Assembly (NCBI GenBank): GCA_947625095.1
Contig: CANQMX010000004.1
Span: forward strand, 35,505 to 99,504
Direction of reading: 5' to 3'
DNA length: 64,000 nt
Source: an uncultured Clostridia bacterium
Lineage (GTDB): Bacteria > Bacillota > Clostridia > Christensenellales > Borkfalkiaceae
Shown here piece after piece: positions 56,866-64,000 of the stretch. Made by a program: the position numbers and the translations under genes. The notes below the pieces were generated by a model. That model was not told the origin of the DNA. It saw nothing but the letters and a program-made list of their open reading frames with translations, and made no database searches. Positions within the stretch are counted from its first letter, which is position 1. Each line of letters starts with the position of its first letter.

Positions 56866-58266
56866 TTACTTCATGAAAGCCAAAAATGCCTTGTAGTTGC
56901 TGTAAAGATCGGCCTTGGAGACGATTTCCCACGGGGAGTGCATGGAGATGACGGGCACGCCCAAGTCCACCGTGTCGATATTGAGCTGCGCTACAAACTT
57001 GGCGACCGTGCCGCCGCCGCCCACATCCACCTTGCCGAGTTCGGCCGTCTGCCAGACGACGCCGCCTTCGGCGAACATCTTGCGCACTTCGCCCACAAAT
57101 TCGGCGTTGGCGTCGTTAGAGCCGCTCTTGCCGCGCGCGCCCGTGAACTTGCACATCGCCGTCCCGCAGGAGAGTATCGCGCTGTTCATCTTCTCATACA
57201 CGCCTGCAAAGTTGGGGTCGTACGCCGCAGTGACGTCCGAGGAGAGGCACTTGGAGGCAAAGCGCACCTTTCTGAAATTCGCCCCCATCGCCGCGGAGAT
57301 CTCCTCCATCAAGTCCTCATAGACTTTGCATTGGATGCCCGTCGTGCCCTCGCTGCCGATCTCCTCCTTGTCGACGAGCATCGCGAGCACGGTGTGCTCG
57401 GTCTCGTTGTCGAGAACGGCGGTGAGCGCGGGATAGGCGCACACTCTGTCGTCGTGGCCGTACGCGCCGATGAGGGCGCGGTCGAAGCCGACGTCGCGCG
57501 CTGGATAGGCGGGAACGGCCGAGAGTTCGGCGGAGAGGAAGTCTTCCTCCGTGACGCCGTACTCCCTGTTGAGAATGGCGAGCACGTTGAGCTTTATCTT
57601 CTCCGAGACGTCCTCATCGTCGTAGGGCATCCCGCCCACGAGCACGTTGAGTTGCTCGCCGTCGATAATTTTATTGGCGTGGCCGCTCATCTGCTCCTGC
57701 CCGAGGTGGGGGAGAAGATCGTTGATGTAGAACACGGGGTCTTTGGCGTTTTCGCCCACGCGGATGTTGAGTTTTTCGCCGTCCTTCTTCACGATGACGC
57801 CGTGCAGGGCGAGCGGGATCGCCGTCCATTGGTACTTTTTGATGCCGCCGTAGTAGTGCGTCTTCAAAAACGCCATGCCGCTATCTTCGTAGAGCGGATT
57901 TTGCTTGATGTCGATGCGGGGGGCATCGATGTGCGAGGCGATGATGCGGATGCCGTCCTCTTCCAAATTTTTCGTGCCCACGCGGAACACGACCACCGAC
58001 TTGCCGCGGTTGATGAAATATTTTTTGTCGCCCGCCGCGAGTTTTTCGCCGAATTTGTACTCGGTAAAGCCCTTCTCCTGCGCCATTTTTACGGCGTAAT
58101 CGCACGCCTCGCGCTCGGTCTTGGCGGCGTCGAGGAACGCCATGTAGCCCTTGGCGTAGTCGTAGATCGCCTTCTTTTCCGCCTTGTCTGCAATTTCGTA
58201 GTAGTTCTTCTTCTTATAGGACAACTCCTTTTGCAGTTGCTGCCCCTTGCTCTTTTTTTCCGACAT
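56866..58266 (-). CDS. M18 family aminopeptidase
   Basis: 466 residues. Cytoplasmic dinuclear-zinc aminopeptidase, often aspartyl-preferring. Motifs: ASHIDAPRID near 110, the central Asp in AYGHDDRV near 267, DKEEIGSEGTTG near 297 for the catalytic Glu pair, and the final His in SMHSPWEI near 445. The first 30 residues are very Lys-rich. GGGAGG supports the start. Confidence 0.93.
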   Translation of the reverse strand: MSEKKSKGQQLQKELSYKKKNYYEIADKAEKKAIYDYAKGYMAFLDAAKTEREACDYAVKMAQEKGFTEYKFGEKLAAGDKKYFINRGKSVVVFRVGTKNLEEDGIRIIASHIDAPRIDIKQNPLYEDSGMAFLKTHYYGGIKKYQWTAIPLALHGVIVKKDGEKLNIRVGENAKDPVFYINDLLPHLGQEQMSGHANKIIDGEQLNVLVGGMPYDDEDVSEKIKLNVLAILNREYGVTEEDFLSAELSAVPAYPARDVGFDRALIGAYGHDDRVCAYPALTAVLDNETEHTVLAMLVDKEEIGSEGTTGIQCKVYEDLMEEISAAMGANFRKVRFASKCLSSDVTAAYDPNFAGVYEKMNSAILSCGTAMCKFTGARGKSGSNDANAEFVGEVRKMFAEGGVVWQTAELGKVDVGGGGTVAKFVAQLNIDTVDLGVPVISMHSPWEIVSKADLYSNYKAFLAFMK

Positions 58267-58292
58267 AATTCCCTCCCGTTGTTTTCCAAGGT

Positions 58293-58321
58293 ATTATAGC
58301 ACGAACAGCGGAAAAATGCAA
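58293..58321 (-). promoter_or_regulatory. M18 gene promoter
   Basis: TTGCAT (58321-58316), 17 bases, TATAAT (58298-58293). Confidence 0.85.
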
Positions 58322-58381
58322 CGTATTCCGCGGCGGGAAAATCGCTCAAATTCGCGCTCAACATTTTTGATTTTTCAATTC

Positions 58382-58453
58382 AAGCTCCCTGCCGTGCTCT
58401 GAAAAAAACCGCGCCGCACGGCGCGGTTTTTTTCAGAGCACGGCAGGGAGCTT
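58382..58453. repeat. Perfect 34-bp palindrome containing a terminator-like core
   Basis: Arms 58382-58415 and 58420-58453, loop GCAC. The inner part CCGCGCC/GGCGCGG is followed by seven T, mirrored by seven A before it, so it looks like an intrinsic terminator on both strands embedded in a longer palindrome. It lies upstream of M18 with no gene ending nearby. Confidence 0.85.
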
Positions 58454-58587
58454 TTTGCTCTTGCGCCGTCGCTCTTTTCGCGCTTCACGCTCTTCTCATT
58501 GTAATGATAGCACAAAATTTTTCGCCTTTGTGCGATGTATGCCATATTTTTTGAAAAAATTTTTGGGGGGAGGATTTCCTACTTTGC

Positions 58588-59325
58588 GCCGCCCGCCGCG
58601 CAAAGCGCGGCGGGCAGAGAGATGAGGTGGGAGAGGAAGATTCGCCCCCCTCTTGGAAAAGGGAGAGGTCACCCGAGATATGGGAAACCTCCCCCTGCGC
58701 CTCCCTCCTTGAAAAGGAGGGGGATACCCCCCTCCCCAAGAGGGGGCAAGAATAAGGTAGAGATGTCTCGACTGCGCTCGACATGACATTTTTATAGGGT
58801 GACTGCGCTACTTCGTGCGCCACTACGCGTCGGGCGACATGACATTTTAGAGCGAACGATTGGGAAGATACGCTACTTCGTCGCTACGCTCCTCGTGCCG
58901 CCCTTGGTAGACAATAGTGCGGGCGGGGCGGTATGAAGAGATGACAAGTGGGGCGAAATGAGGGAAGCCTCCCCACCACCGCCTGCGGCGGAGCCTCCCC
59001 TCCATAGGAGGGTAGGCCTTGTGAAAGCGGACTGCGTTGTTCGGGGTTCTTCGGTCGCTACGCTCCCTCAGAATGACGCGGAAATGGGGGAAGATACACT
59101 CATCCGCTGCGCGGGTGTACTTCGTCGCTGCGCTCCTACTGCGCGGCTATGCCGCTTGTGCCGCCCTTGGTTGAAAATAGTGCGGGCGGGGCGTGCCGTC
59201 CTTGGTAGACAATAGTGCGGGCGGGGCGGTATGAAGAGATGACAAGCGAGGCGGTATGAAGGAAACCTCCACACCACCGCCTGCGGCGGAGCCTCCCCTC
59301 CATAGGAGGGTAGGCCTTTGACGGG
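58588..59325. repeat. Mosaic of dispersed repeats (families B, C, D, E, F)
   Basis: No gene is seen from 58454 to 59340. Contents: palindrome 58591-58615; family C 58757-58795; a unit GTCGGGCGACATGACAT near 58828-58846 shared with the 37-bp array; family F 58895-58935 and twice in 59150-59225; family B 58968-59020 and 59268-59322; family E 59031-59083. About 120 bases at 58897-59020 are repeated at an offset of 298 bases. Confidence 0.8.
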
Positions 59326-59340
59326 AAGGATGAGGGTGGG

Positions 59341-60015
59341 TTACAGGCGGAGGAGGGAGGAGAGAGATTCGGGCGAGGCAGTGGGGAGCACTGCTTGGAG
59401 GTGCGAAAACATCCTTTGGTAACTCTCCTCGGGCGGGCGCTTGTAGGCTTCGCGGCAGAAATCTTCGCCGAAAAATGCCTCGGGCGTCGCGTAGCGCGCC
59501 AGCCCCCAGCCGTAGGGCTTGCCGTATTTATCCCGCGCGTATTCGAAGTCGGCCGTCGTGATGTACGCCATCATCTGCAGGTGGGTGAGAGACCCCTCGT
59601 ACCCCTTTTTGCGATCCTCGGTGAAGCATACCCGCGCCTTCAACTCCTTGCCGAGCATGGACTTTTCCTTGATGAGTTCCTCCATGAGATAGGTATCGCG
59701 GCGGCGGGCGATGCCTTCATCCATGCGGGCGTCGTAATCGTACCCGTCGCGGCGGAGGTTGGCGAAGTCGGGAAACCACTCCCGCGAGATGAACATCGCC
59801 TTGCCGCGGTAAAACTTGCCGTAGGCGCAGTGCGCGAGGCGGATGACAGGCCCTTTCCATTCCCACGGCCCGTCCTCGGTATCCGAGAACCACAGGTGGG
59901 GCGGCGTGAATTCCTCCACGGAAAAGTTTGCGATCTCCCCGCGGAAAAAGGGCAGGAAGCCGATTTTGTCGACGAGCGCGGCGATATCCTGCGCGCTCTT
60001 TAAGGTGATTTGCAT
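59341..60015 (-). CDS. AlkZ-related protein, function uncertain
   Basis: 224 residues, soluble. Characteristic stretches GFLPFFRGEIANFSVEEF near 20, PPHLWFSDTEDGPWEWKGPV near 39-58 and FISREWFPDFANLRRDGYDY near 76 resemble proteins often labelled AlkZ-related, a winged-helix group named after a DNA glycosylase; catalysis is unproven and the QxQ motif of true AlkZ is not seen. CGGAGGTCACCA precedes ATG 60015; a longer frame runs into repeats. Confidence 0.7.
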   Translation of the reverse strand: MQITLKSAQDIAALVDKIGFLPFFRGEIANFSVEEFTPPHLWFSDTEDGPWEWKGPVIRLAHCAYGKFYRGKAMFISREWFPDFANLRRDGYDYDARMDEGIARRRDTYLMEELIKEKSMLGKELKARVCFTEDRKKGYEGSLTHLQMMAYITTADFEYARDKYGKPYGWGLARYATPEAFFGEDFCREAYKRPPEESYQRMFSHLQAVLPTASPESLSSLLRL

Positions 60016-60042
60016 TGGTGACCTCCGAATGTGAAATGGGGT

Positions 60043-60457
60043 CGGACTTCGTTTTTCGGGATGTTTCGACTCCGCTTCGCTCCGCTCAACATGACGCAAG
60101 GGGGCGGGCGCGGGGGGCAAGAGTTACCCCTCCCCCTGTATCCCCCTCCCCAAAGGGGAAGGGGATAAGATTGTGGTGTGTCGCCCCTCCTGTCCGGAGG
60201 GAGCAGGAATAAGGTAGAGATGTCTCGACTACGCTCGACATGACATTTTTATAGGGTGACTGCGCTACTTCGTGCGCCGCTACACGTCGGGCGACATGAC
60301 ATTTTTATGGGGCGGCGGACTGCGTTTGAGGCAAGATACACTCACCGCCTGCGGCGGTTCGGTATGAGGGATGGACTTCGTTGGAGGGGATTCTTCACCC
60401 CTTCCCGCGCCCTGCCCCTGTGGGGGCAGGGCGCGAAAAGGGGTTCAGAATGACGCG
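60043..60457. repeat. Intergenic repeats: families E, A, C, D, E
   Basis: 60043-60097 family E with paired ends ATGTT/AACAT; 60126-60168 family A; 60216-60250 family C and a second arm at 60286-60303; 60341-60369 inverted family D with core ACCGCC-TGC-GGCGGT; 60373-60457 family E whose centre has been replaced by a palindrome of 13-bp arms (60406-60418, 60423-60435). Confidence 0.8.
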
Positions 60458-60556
60458 GGGGAATCGGCGAGGCGAGGAAAGGAAACGGGACGCCGAAAGG
60501 CGTCCCGTAATTCTATTGTACCACTTCGTTCGCGCCTGTACCACTTCGTCCGCGCC

Positions 60557-61063
60557 TTATACGAGTTCGATGATGGCCTGGTCGGCGCCGTCGCCGCGGC
60601 GCTGGCCGAGATAATAGATCCTCGTGTAGCCGCCGCCTTGCCCCAACTCTTCCTTGCGCTGCGCGTACTTGGGCGCGATCTCGTTGAAGAGTTTTTCCAT
60701 GAGCGGGTGCTGTACCTGCGCGGTGCGCTTTTTGTAGTCGCTCTTGCTCTCGTTAAACTCTTTGATCTCCTGAAGATCGTACGTCTTTGCCATGATGGCG
60801 CGGCGGGCGGCAAGTTTCTTCGGCCCATCCTTGTAGGCGGTCGTCTTGATCTCCTTCCCCTTCTTATCCTTGGCGACGACCTCGTATTCCACGACGTCAT
60901 CGTAGGTGTTCACCGCCTTGGTGATGAGTTTTTCGACGTAGGAGCGCAGTTCCTTGGCGCGCGCCGCCGTCGTCTCGATCTTGCCGTACCAGAGAAGTTG
61001 GGAAGCCTGGTTTCTGAGTATTGCGAGCCTCTGCTCGGTCGTTCTGCCTAATTTGCCCGGCAT
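60557..61063 (-). CDS. rplQ: 50S ribosomal protein L17
   Basis: 168 residues. The N-terminal GKLGRTTEQRLAILRNQASQ is the L17 signature and the C-terminal GGYTRIYYLGQRRGDGADQA is typical. Most bacterial L17 are near 120 residues; here about 45 extra residues lie in the middle (about 60-125, rich in Lys and Glu). Last gene of the alpha-operon cluster. Confidence 0.95.
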   Translation of the reverse strand: MPGKLGRTTEQRLAILRNQASQLLWYGKIETTAARAKELRSYVEKLITKAVNTYDDVVEYEVVAKDKKGKEIKTTAYKDGPKKLAARRAIMAKTYDLQEIKEFNESKSDYKKRTAQVQHPLMEKLFNEIAPKYAQRKEELGQGGGYTRIYYLGQRRGDGADQAIIELV

Positions 61064-61066
61064 AAG

Positions 61067-62020
61067 TTAATCCTCCTTTTTTTCAAGCGAAAGACCGTAC
61101 TGTTCGAGCTTTTGCAAGACTTCGTCGAGGGACTTTTTGCCGAGGTTTCTCACCTTCAGCATCTCGTCCTCCGTCTTGCGGATGAGGTCTTCCACGGTGT
61201 GAATGTTCGCTCTCTTCAAGCAGTTGTAGGAACGGACGGAAAAATCCATGTCCTCGATCTTCATGGAGAGGATCTGCTGCTGCTTATCGTCGTCCGTCTT
61301 GACGAGGATATCCATATCCTTGATGGAATCGGACAAATTGACGAAGAGCGCGGTGTGATCCTGCATGATCTTTGCGGCGAGGGAGATAATTTCCTTGCCC
61401 GAGAAGGTGCCGTCCGTCCACACTTCGATGGTGAGCCTGTCATAGTCGATGTTCTGCCCGACGCGGGCGGGTTCGACGGTGTAGTTCACCTTCTGCACGG
61501 GCGTGTAGATGGAGTCGATGGGGATATAGTCGATCTCGGGCTGCTTATTGTCCTTGGCGGCATGGTATCCCCTGCCGCGCCCGATGGTGATCTCCATATC
61601 GATCTTTCCGCCCTCGTCGATCGTGCAGATGTACTGGTCGGAATTGATGATCTCCACCTCCGCATCCTGCGAGATGTCCGCCGCGGTGATGACGGCGGGG
61701 CCTTCCTTGGTGAGACGGAGTTTTTTGACGTAGTCCTTATCGGTCACCCTCGTCTTGATGGCGAGGAGCTTTAAGTTGAGAACGATCTCCGTGACGTCCT
61801 CTTTTACCCCGGGAATGGCGGAAAATTCGTGCTTGACCGAACCATCCATAAAGCGAATGCCCTGCACCGCCGCGCCGGGGAGCGCGGACAGCAAAATTCT
61901 TCTTAAACAGTTGCCTATCGTGAGACCGAAACCCTTTTCGAGCGGTTCGACGACGACCTTGGCATAACTCTTCGCCTCGTTTTCCGTGACCTCGATCTTG
62001 GGCATATCCATTTCGATCAT
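61067..62020 (-). CDS. rpoA: RNA polymerase alpha subunit
   Basis: 317 residues. N-terminal assembly domain (EPLEKGFGLTIGNCLRRILL near 30) and C-terminal DNA/activator-binding domain (LKRANIHTVEDLIRKTEDEM near 265), joined by a flexible linker. Three bases separate it from rplQ. Confidence 0.97.
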   Translation of the reverse strand: MIEMDMPKIEVTENEAKSYAKVVVEPLEKGFGLTIGNCLRRILLSALPGAAVQGIRFMDGSVKHEFSAIPGVKEDVTEIVLNLKLLAIKTRVTDKDYVKKLRLTKEGPAVITAADISQDAEVEIINSDQYICTIDEGGKIDMEITIGRGRGYHAAKDNKQPEIDYIPIDSIYTPVQKVNYTVEPARVGQNIDYDRLTIEVWTDGTFSGKEIISLAAKIMQDHTALFVNLSDSIKDMDILVKTDDDKQQQILSMKIEDMDFSVRSYNCLKRANIHTVEDLIRKTEDEMLKVRNLGKKSLDEVLQKLEQYGLSLEKKED

Positions 62021-62042
62021 ATCGCTACCTCCCGAATTCCGA

Positions 62043-62666
62043 TTACTTGGAGTACAACTCGACGATCATATGCTCTGCGATCTGGCTGTCGATATCCTCG
62101 CGGGCGGGAAGGGCAAGCACCTTGCCTTCCAACTTTTCGGGGTCGAACTCCAACCACTTGGGCATATTGGCTACCTTCATCGTCTTGATCTGTTCAAAGA
62201 ATTTGTTGTTCTTCCTGTTCTCTTTTACGGCGATGACGTCGCCGACCTTTACGCTGTACGAGGGAACGTTGACCGTTTTTCCGTTCACCGTAAAGTGCGC
62301 GTGGTTGACGAGCTGGCGCGCCTGCGTGCGGGAAGCCCCCACGCCCATGCGGAAGATGACATTATCGAGGCGGCGCTCCAAAAGTTGGAGCATATTTTCG
62401 CCCGTGATGCCCTTCATGCGCTCGGCGACTTCGTAATAGTGGTGGAACTGCCCCTCCTGCACGCCGTAGATGCGCTTGGTCTTCTGCTTTTCGCGCAGCT
62501 GCTGCCCGTACTCGGACACCTTCTTTCTGCCCGCGCCGTGCTGACCCGGAGGGAGCGGCCTCTTGTTGAAGGGGCACTTATCCATGTAGCATTTTTCGCC
62601 TTTCAGGAAGAGCTTCGAACCCTCCCTTCTGCAAAGTTTGCATTTTGCGTCTCTGTAAACTGCCAT
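62043..62666 (-). CDS. rpsD: 30S ribosomal protein S4
   Basis: 207 residues. The N-terminus carries a zinc knuckle (CKLCRREG, then [11 protein letters not shown]), the C+ form; then the S4 RNA-binding domain ([20 protein letters not shown]). In other bacteria S4 regulates its operon; the long leader before rpsM could be the target here. Confidence 0.97.
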   Translation of the reverse strand: MAVYRDAKCKLCRREGSKLFLKGEKCYMDKCPFNKRPLPPGQHGAGRKKVSEYGQQLREKQKTKRIYGVQEGQFHHYYEVAERMKGITGENMLQLLERRLDNVIFRMGVGASRTQARQLVNHAHFTVNGKTVNVPSYSVKVGDVIAVKENRKNNKFFEQIKTMKVANMPKWLEFDPEKLEGKVLALPAREDIDSQIAEHMIVELYSK

Positions 62667-62678
62667 TTGCTTCTCTCC

Positions 62679-63077
62679 TTATACTCTTCTGCGCTTGGGC
62701 GGCCTGCACCCGTTGTGGGCGATGGGCGAAACATCGGAAATGAGCGTGACCTCGAGATCGCAGTTCGCAAGCGCGCGGATGGCGCTCTCCCTGCCCGCGC
62801 CGGGGCCTTTGACATAGACCTCGACGGAGCGGAGACCGTGCTCCTTGGCGGCCTTGGCGGCCGTCTCCGTTGCCATCTGCGCCGCGAACGGCGTGCCCTT
62901 CCTCGAACCCTTGAACCCGAGCGAACCAGCACTCGACCACGAAATGGCGTTGCCGCTCATATCCGTGATGGTGACGAGGGTATTGTTGAAGGTGGATTGA
63001 ATGTGGACTTGTCCTCTGTCGACCTTTTTCAGCTCCCTGCGCTTGCGCGAGGAAGCGGCTTTTTTCTGTGCAGCCAT
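62679..63077 (-). CDS. rpsK: 30S ribosomal protein S11
   Basis: 132 residues with [20 protein letters not shown] and the C-terminal [12 protein letters not shown] typical of S11. Confidence 0.97.
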   Translation of the reverse strand: MAAQKKAASSRKRRELKKVDRGQVHIQSTFNNTLVTITDMSGNAISWSSAGSLGFKGSRKGTPFAAQMATETAAKAAKEHGLRSVEVYVKGPGAGRESAIRALANCDLEVTLISDVSPIAHNGCRPPKRRRV

Positions 63078-63091
63078 GTCCTATCTCCCCC

Positions 63092-63460
63092 TTACTTCTT
63101 CTTGTTCGCAACCGTACGGCGCGGCCCTTTGCGGGTGCGCGCGTTGCGCTTGGTGCTCTGCCCGCGGACGGGAAGCCCCTTTCTGTGGCGGATGCCGCGA
63201 TAGCAACCGATCTCCATGAGCCGCTTGATGTTGAGGCTCACCTGACCGCGGAGTTCGCCCTCCACCGTGTAGTTGTGGTCGATGTATTCTCTCAATTTGG
63301 ATACGTCCGTCTCATTCAGATCCTTGACGCGCGTGTCGGGGTCGATGCCCGTTGCGGCAAGAATTTTTTTGGATGTGGTGAGACCTATCCCGTAAATGTA
63401 GGTGAGGCCGATTTCGATACGTTTCTCTCTCGGCAGATCCACACCGGCAATACGTGCCAT
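63092..63460 (-). CDS. rpsM: 30S ribosomal protein S13
   Basis: 122 residues with [20 protein letters not shown] at the start and [19 protein letters not shown] near the end. ACGGAGG precedes the ATG. First gene after an internal promoter and a leader of about 205 bases. Confidence 0.97.
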   Translation of the reverse strand: MARIAGVDLPREKRIEIGLTYIYGIGLTTSKKILAATGIDPDTRVKDLNETDVSKLREYIDHNYTVEGELRGQVSLNIKRLMEIGCYRGIRHRKGLPVRGQSTKRNARTRKGPRRTVANKKK

Positions 63461-63664
63461 GTAACTTGTAACCTCCGTTTGGTGTTTTTTTGGTATTTTT
63501 TTTCTATGTCCACGGGCGGGGCGGAAAACAGTGGAAAATATTTTCCTGCCGCACCCCTCTCTTTTTCACGGCAAAAGACGCAAAGCAAGCCGACTTCCCG
63601 CACCTGTCTGCGCGGAAATTCAGCCTAAAATGCGCCTAATCTGGGACTTTTTTCCAAAAGCCCA
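63461..63664 (-). promoter_or_regulatory. Leader of the rpsM operon, possible r-protein control site
   Basis: About 200 non-coding bases between the promoter and rpsM, including GGAAAATATTTTCC, a 14-base palindrome. In E. coli S4 controls the rpsM operon through its leader; an equivalent role here is only a guess. Confidence 0.35.
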
Positions 63665-63670
63665 ATGTAG

Positions 63671-63699
63671 ATTTTACCATTCAGACGCAGTCTTGTCAA
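63671..63699 (-). promoter_or_regulatory. Promoter of rpsM-rpsK-rpsD-rpoA-rplQ
   Basis: TTGACA (63699-63694), 17 bases, TAAAAT (63676-63671), right after rpmJ. Confidence 0.85.
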
Positions 63700-63705
63700 C
63701 TGTTT

Positions 63706-63822
63706 TTAGCCCTGCCTCTGCTTGTGGCTCTTGTTTTTTGAGCAAATTACCATCACTTTTCCGTTTCTCTTGATGACCTTGCACTTATCGCACATGGGTT
63801 TGACGGAAGGACGAACTTTCAT
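63706..63822 (-). CDS. rpmJ: 50S ribosomal protein L36
   Basis: 38 residues, [20 protein letters not shown] then [18 protein letters not shown]. The zinc set C11, C14, C27 and H33 is complete (C+ form). AAAGAGGTATCAAAAT precedes the ATG at 63822. It is read in the same direction as rpsM, which begins 246 bases further on behind its own promoter. Confidence 0.96.
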   Translation of the reverse strand: MKVRPSVKPMCDKCKVIKRNGKVMVICSKNKSHKQRQG

Positions 63823-63856
63823 ATTTTGATACCTCTTTTTGTTGCTGTTGGTTGTG

Positions 63857-63907
63857 TTTTTCGGACTTCGTTTTTCGGGATGTTTCGGCTACGCCTCAAC
63901 ATGACGC
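63857..63907. repeat. Dispersed repeat, family E
   Basis: GGACTTCGTTTTTCGGGATG at the start and CTCAACATGACGC at the end, with ATGTT/AACAT pairing as in the copy at 60043. Confidence 0.8.
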
Positions 63908-63923
63908 GGTAGGATAGGGTCGG

Positions 63924-64000
63924 TGCGCCGCGGGGTGCGGGGCGATGCGCCGCGGGGTGCGGGGCGATGCGCCGCGGGGTGCGGGGCGATGCGCCGCGGG
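63924..64000. repeat. 22-bp tandem repeat running off the right edge
   Basis: Units start at 63924, 63946, 63968 and 63990, identical where seen (TGCGCCGCGGGGTGCGGGGC plus GA). The end of the array is outside the window. Confidence 0.92.

Overview
The window looks like a chromosomal segment of a GC-rich Clostridia-type Firmicute, probably an uncultured gut lineage. I infer this from the single-membrane gene style (lipoproteins with LAAC/FAAC lipoboxes, no outer-membrane genes), an ileS T-box leader, HprK, MutS2, a CymR-like Rrf2 regulator next to cysK, a CsoR copper operon, a pta-ackA-tmcAL-yceD-rpmF neighbourhood and the rpmJ-rpsM-rpsK-rpsD-rpoA-rplQ ribosomal cluster. The promoters are unusually easy to read: almost every unit starts with a TTGNCA-like -35, a spacer of exactly 17 bases and TATAAT/TACAAT. 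No transposase, integrase, phage gene or CRISPR array is visible.

Layout. 1-6508: a truncated lipoprotein gene, a TtcA-like tRNA thiolase, RNase P RNA divergent from pyruvate kinase, and a leucine-rich-repeat lipoprotein with a small Cys protein, divergent from an XRE regulator. 6640-10681: radC plus a two-component pair, then a PepV-type dipeptidase. 10943-17224: ileS with its T-box, a SHOCT membrane protein, a CopZ-like protein, a pyridoxal/pyridoxamine kinase, a probable 6S RNA and tRNA-Glu(CTC). 17243-23440: a TGS-uridine-kinase fusion, the sulfur genes cysK-rrf2 and metNIQ; metN has a leader peptide and an attenuator. 23550-34642: acpP and a long, tightly overlapped operon uvrC-cof-hprK-U32-mutS2-deacetylase-M16-glycosylase. 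34746-38224: an ArsR regulator and a csoR-copA operon with two CsoR operators. 38561-44631: a rubredoxin-type flavin protein, rpmF-yceD, ackA-pta and tmcAL. 44884-55698: a GH43 lipoprotein, two flavoproteins, a DUF1508 membrane protein, Mrp and a heterodimeric ABC exporter. 56211-60015: SRP RNA, an M18 aminopeptidase and an AlkZ-related protein. 60557-63822: the alpha-operon ribosomal genes.

The strongest unexplained signal is intergenic. At least six families of short dispersed elements (called A-F here) fill the gaps. Each has fixed flanks around a self-complementary core, and the core differs from copy to copy while staying complementary. Family E even shows paired substitutions (ATTCT/AGAAT versus ATGTT/AACAT). 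Several other perfect palindromes have 15-34 bp arms. Around them lie tandem arrays of 37 bp (inside the pta leader), 91 bp and 22 bp.

Other points worth attention: four genes start exactly 6 bases after a -10 box with no ribosome-binding site (leaderless geometry); the metNIQ leader encodes a 27-residue Met/Cys-containing peptide before a terminator; CsoR carries a 10-residue Cys-rich tandem repeat; copA contains an internal start that would make a free CopZ; and yceD's first ATG lies inside a consensus -10 box. All functional assignments come from reading motifs and neighbourhoods; no database search was possible.
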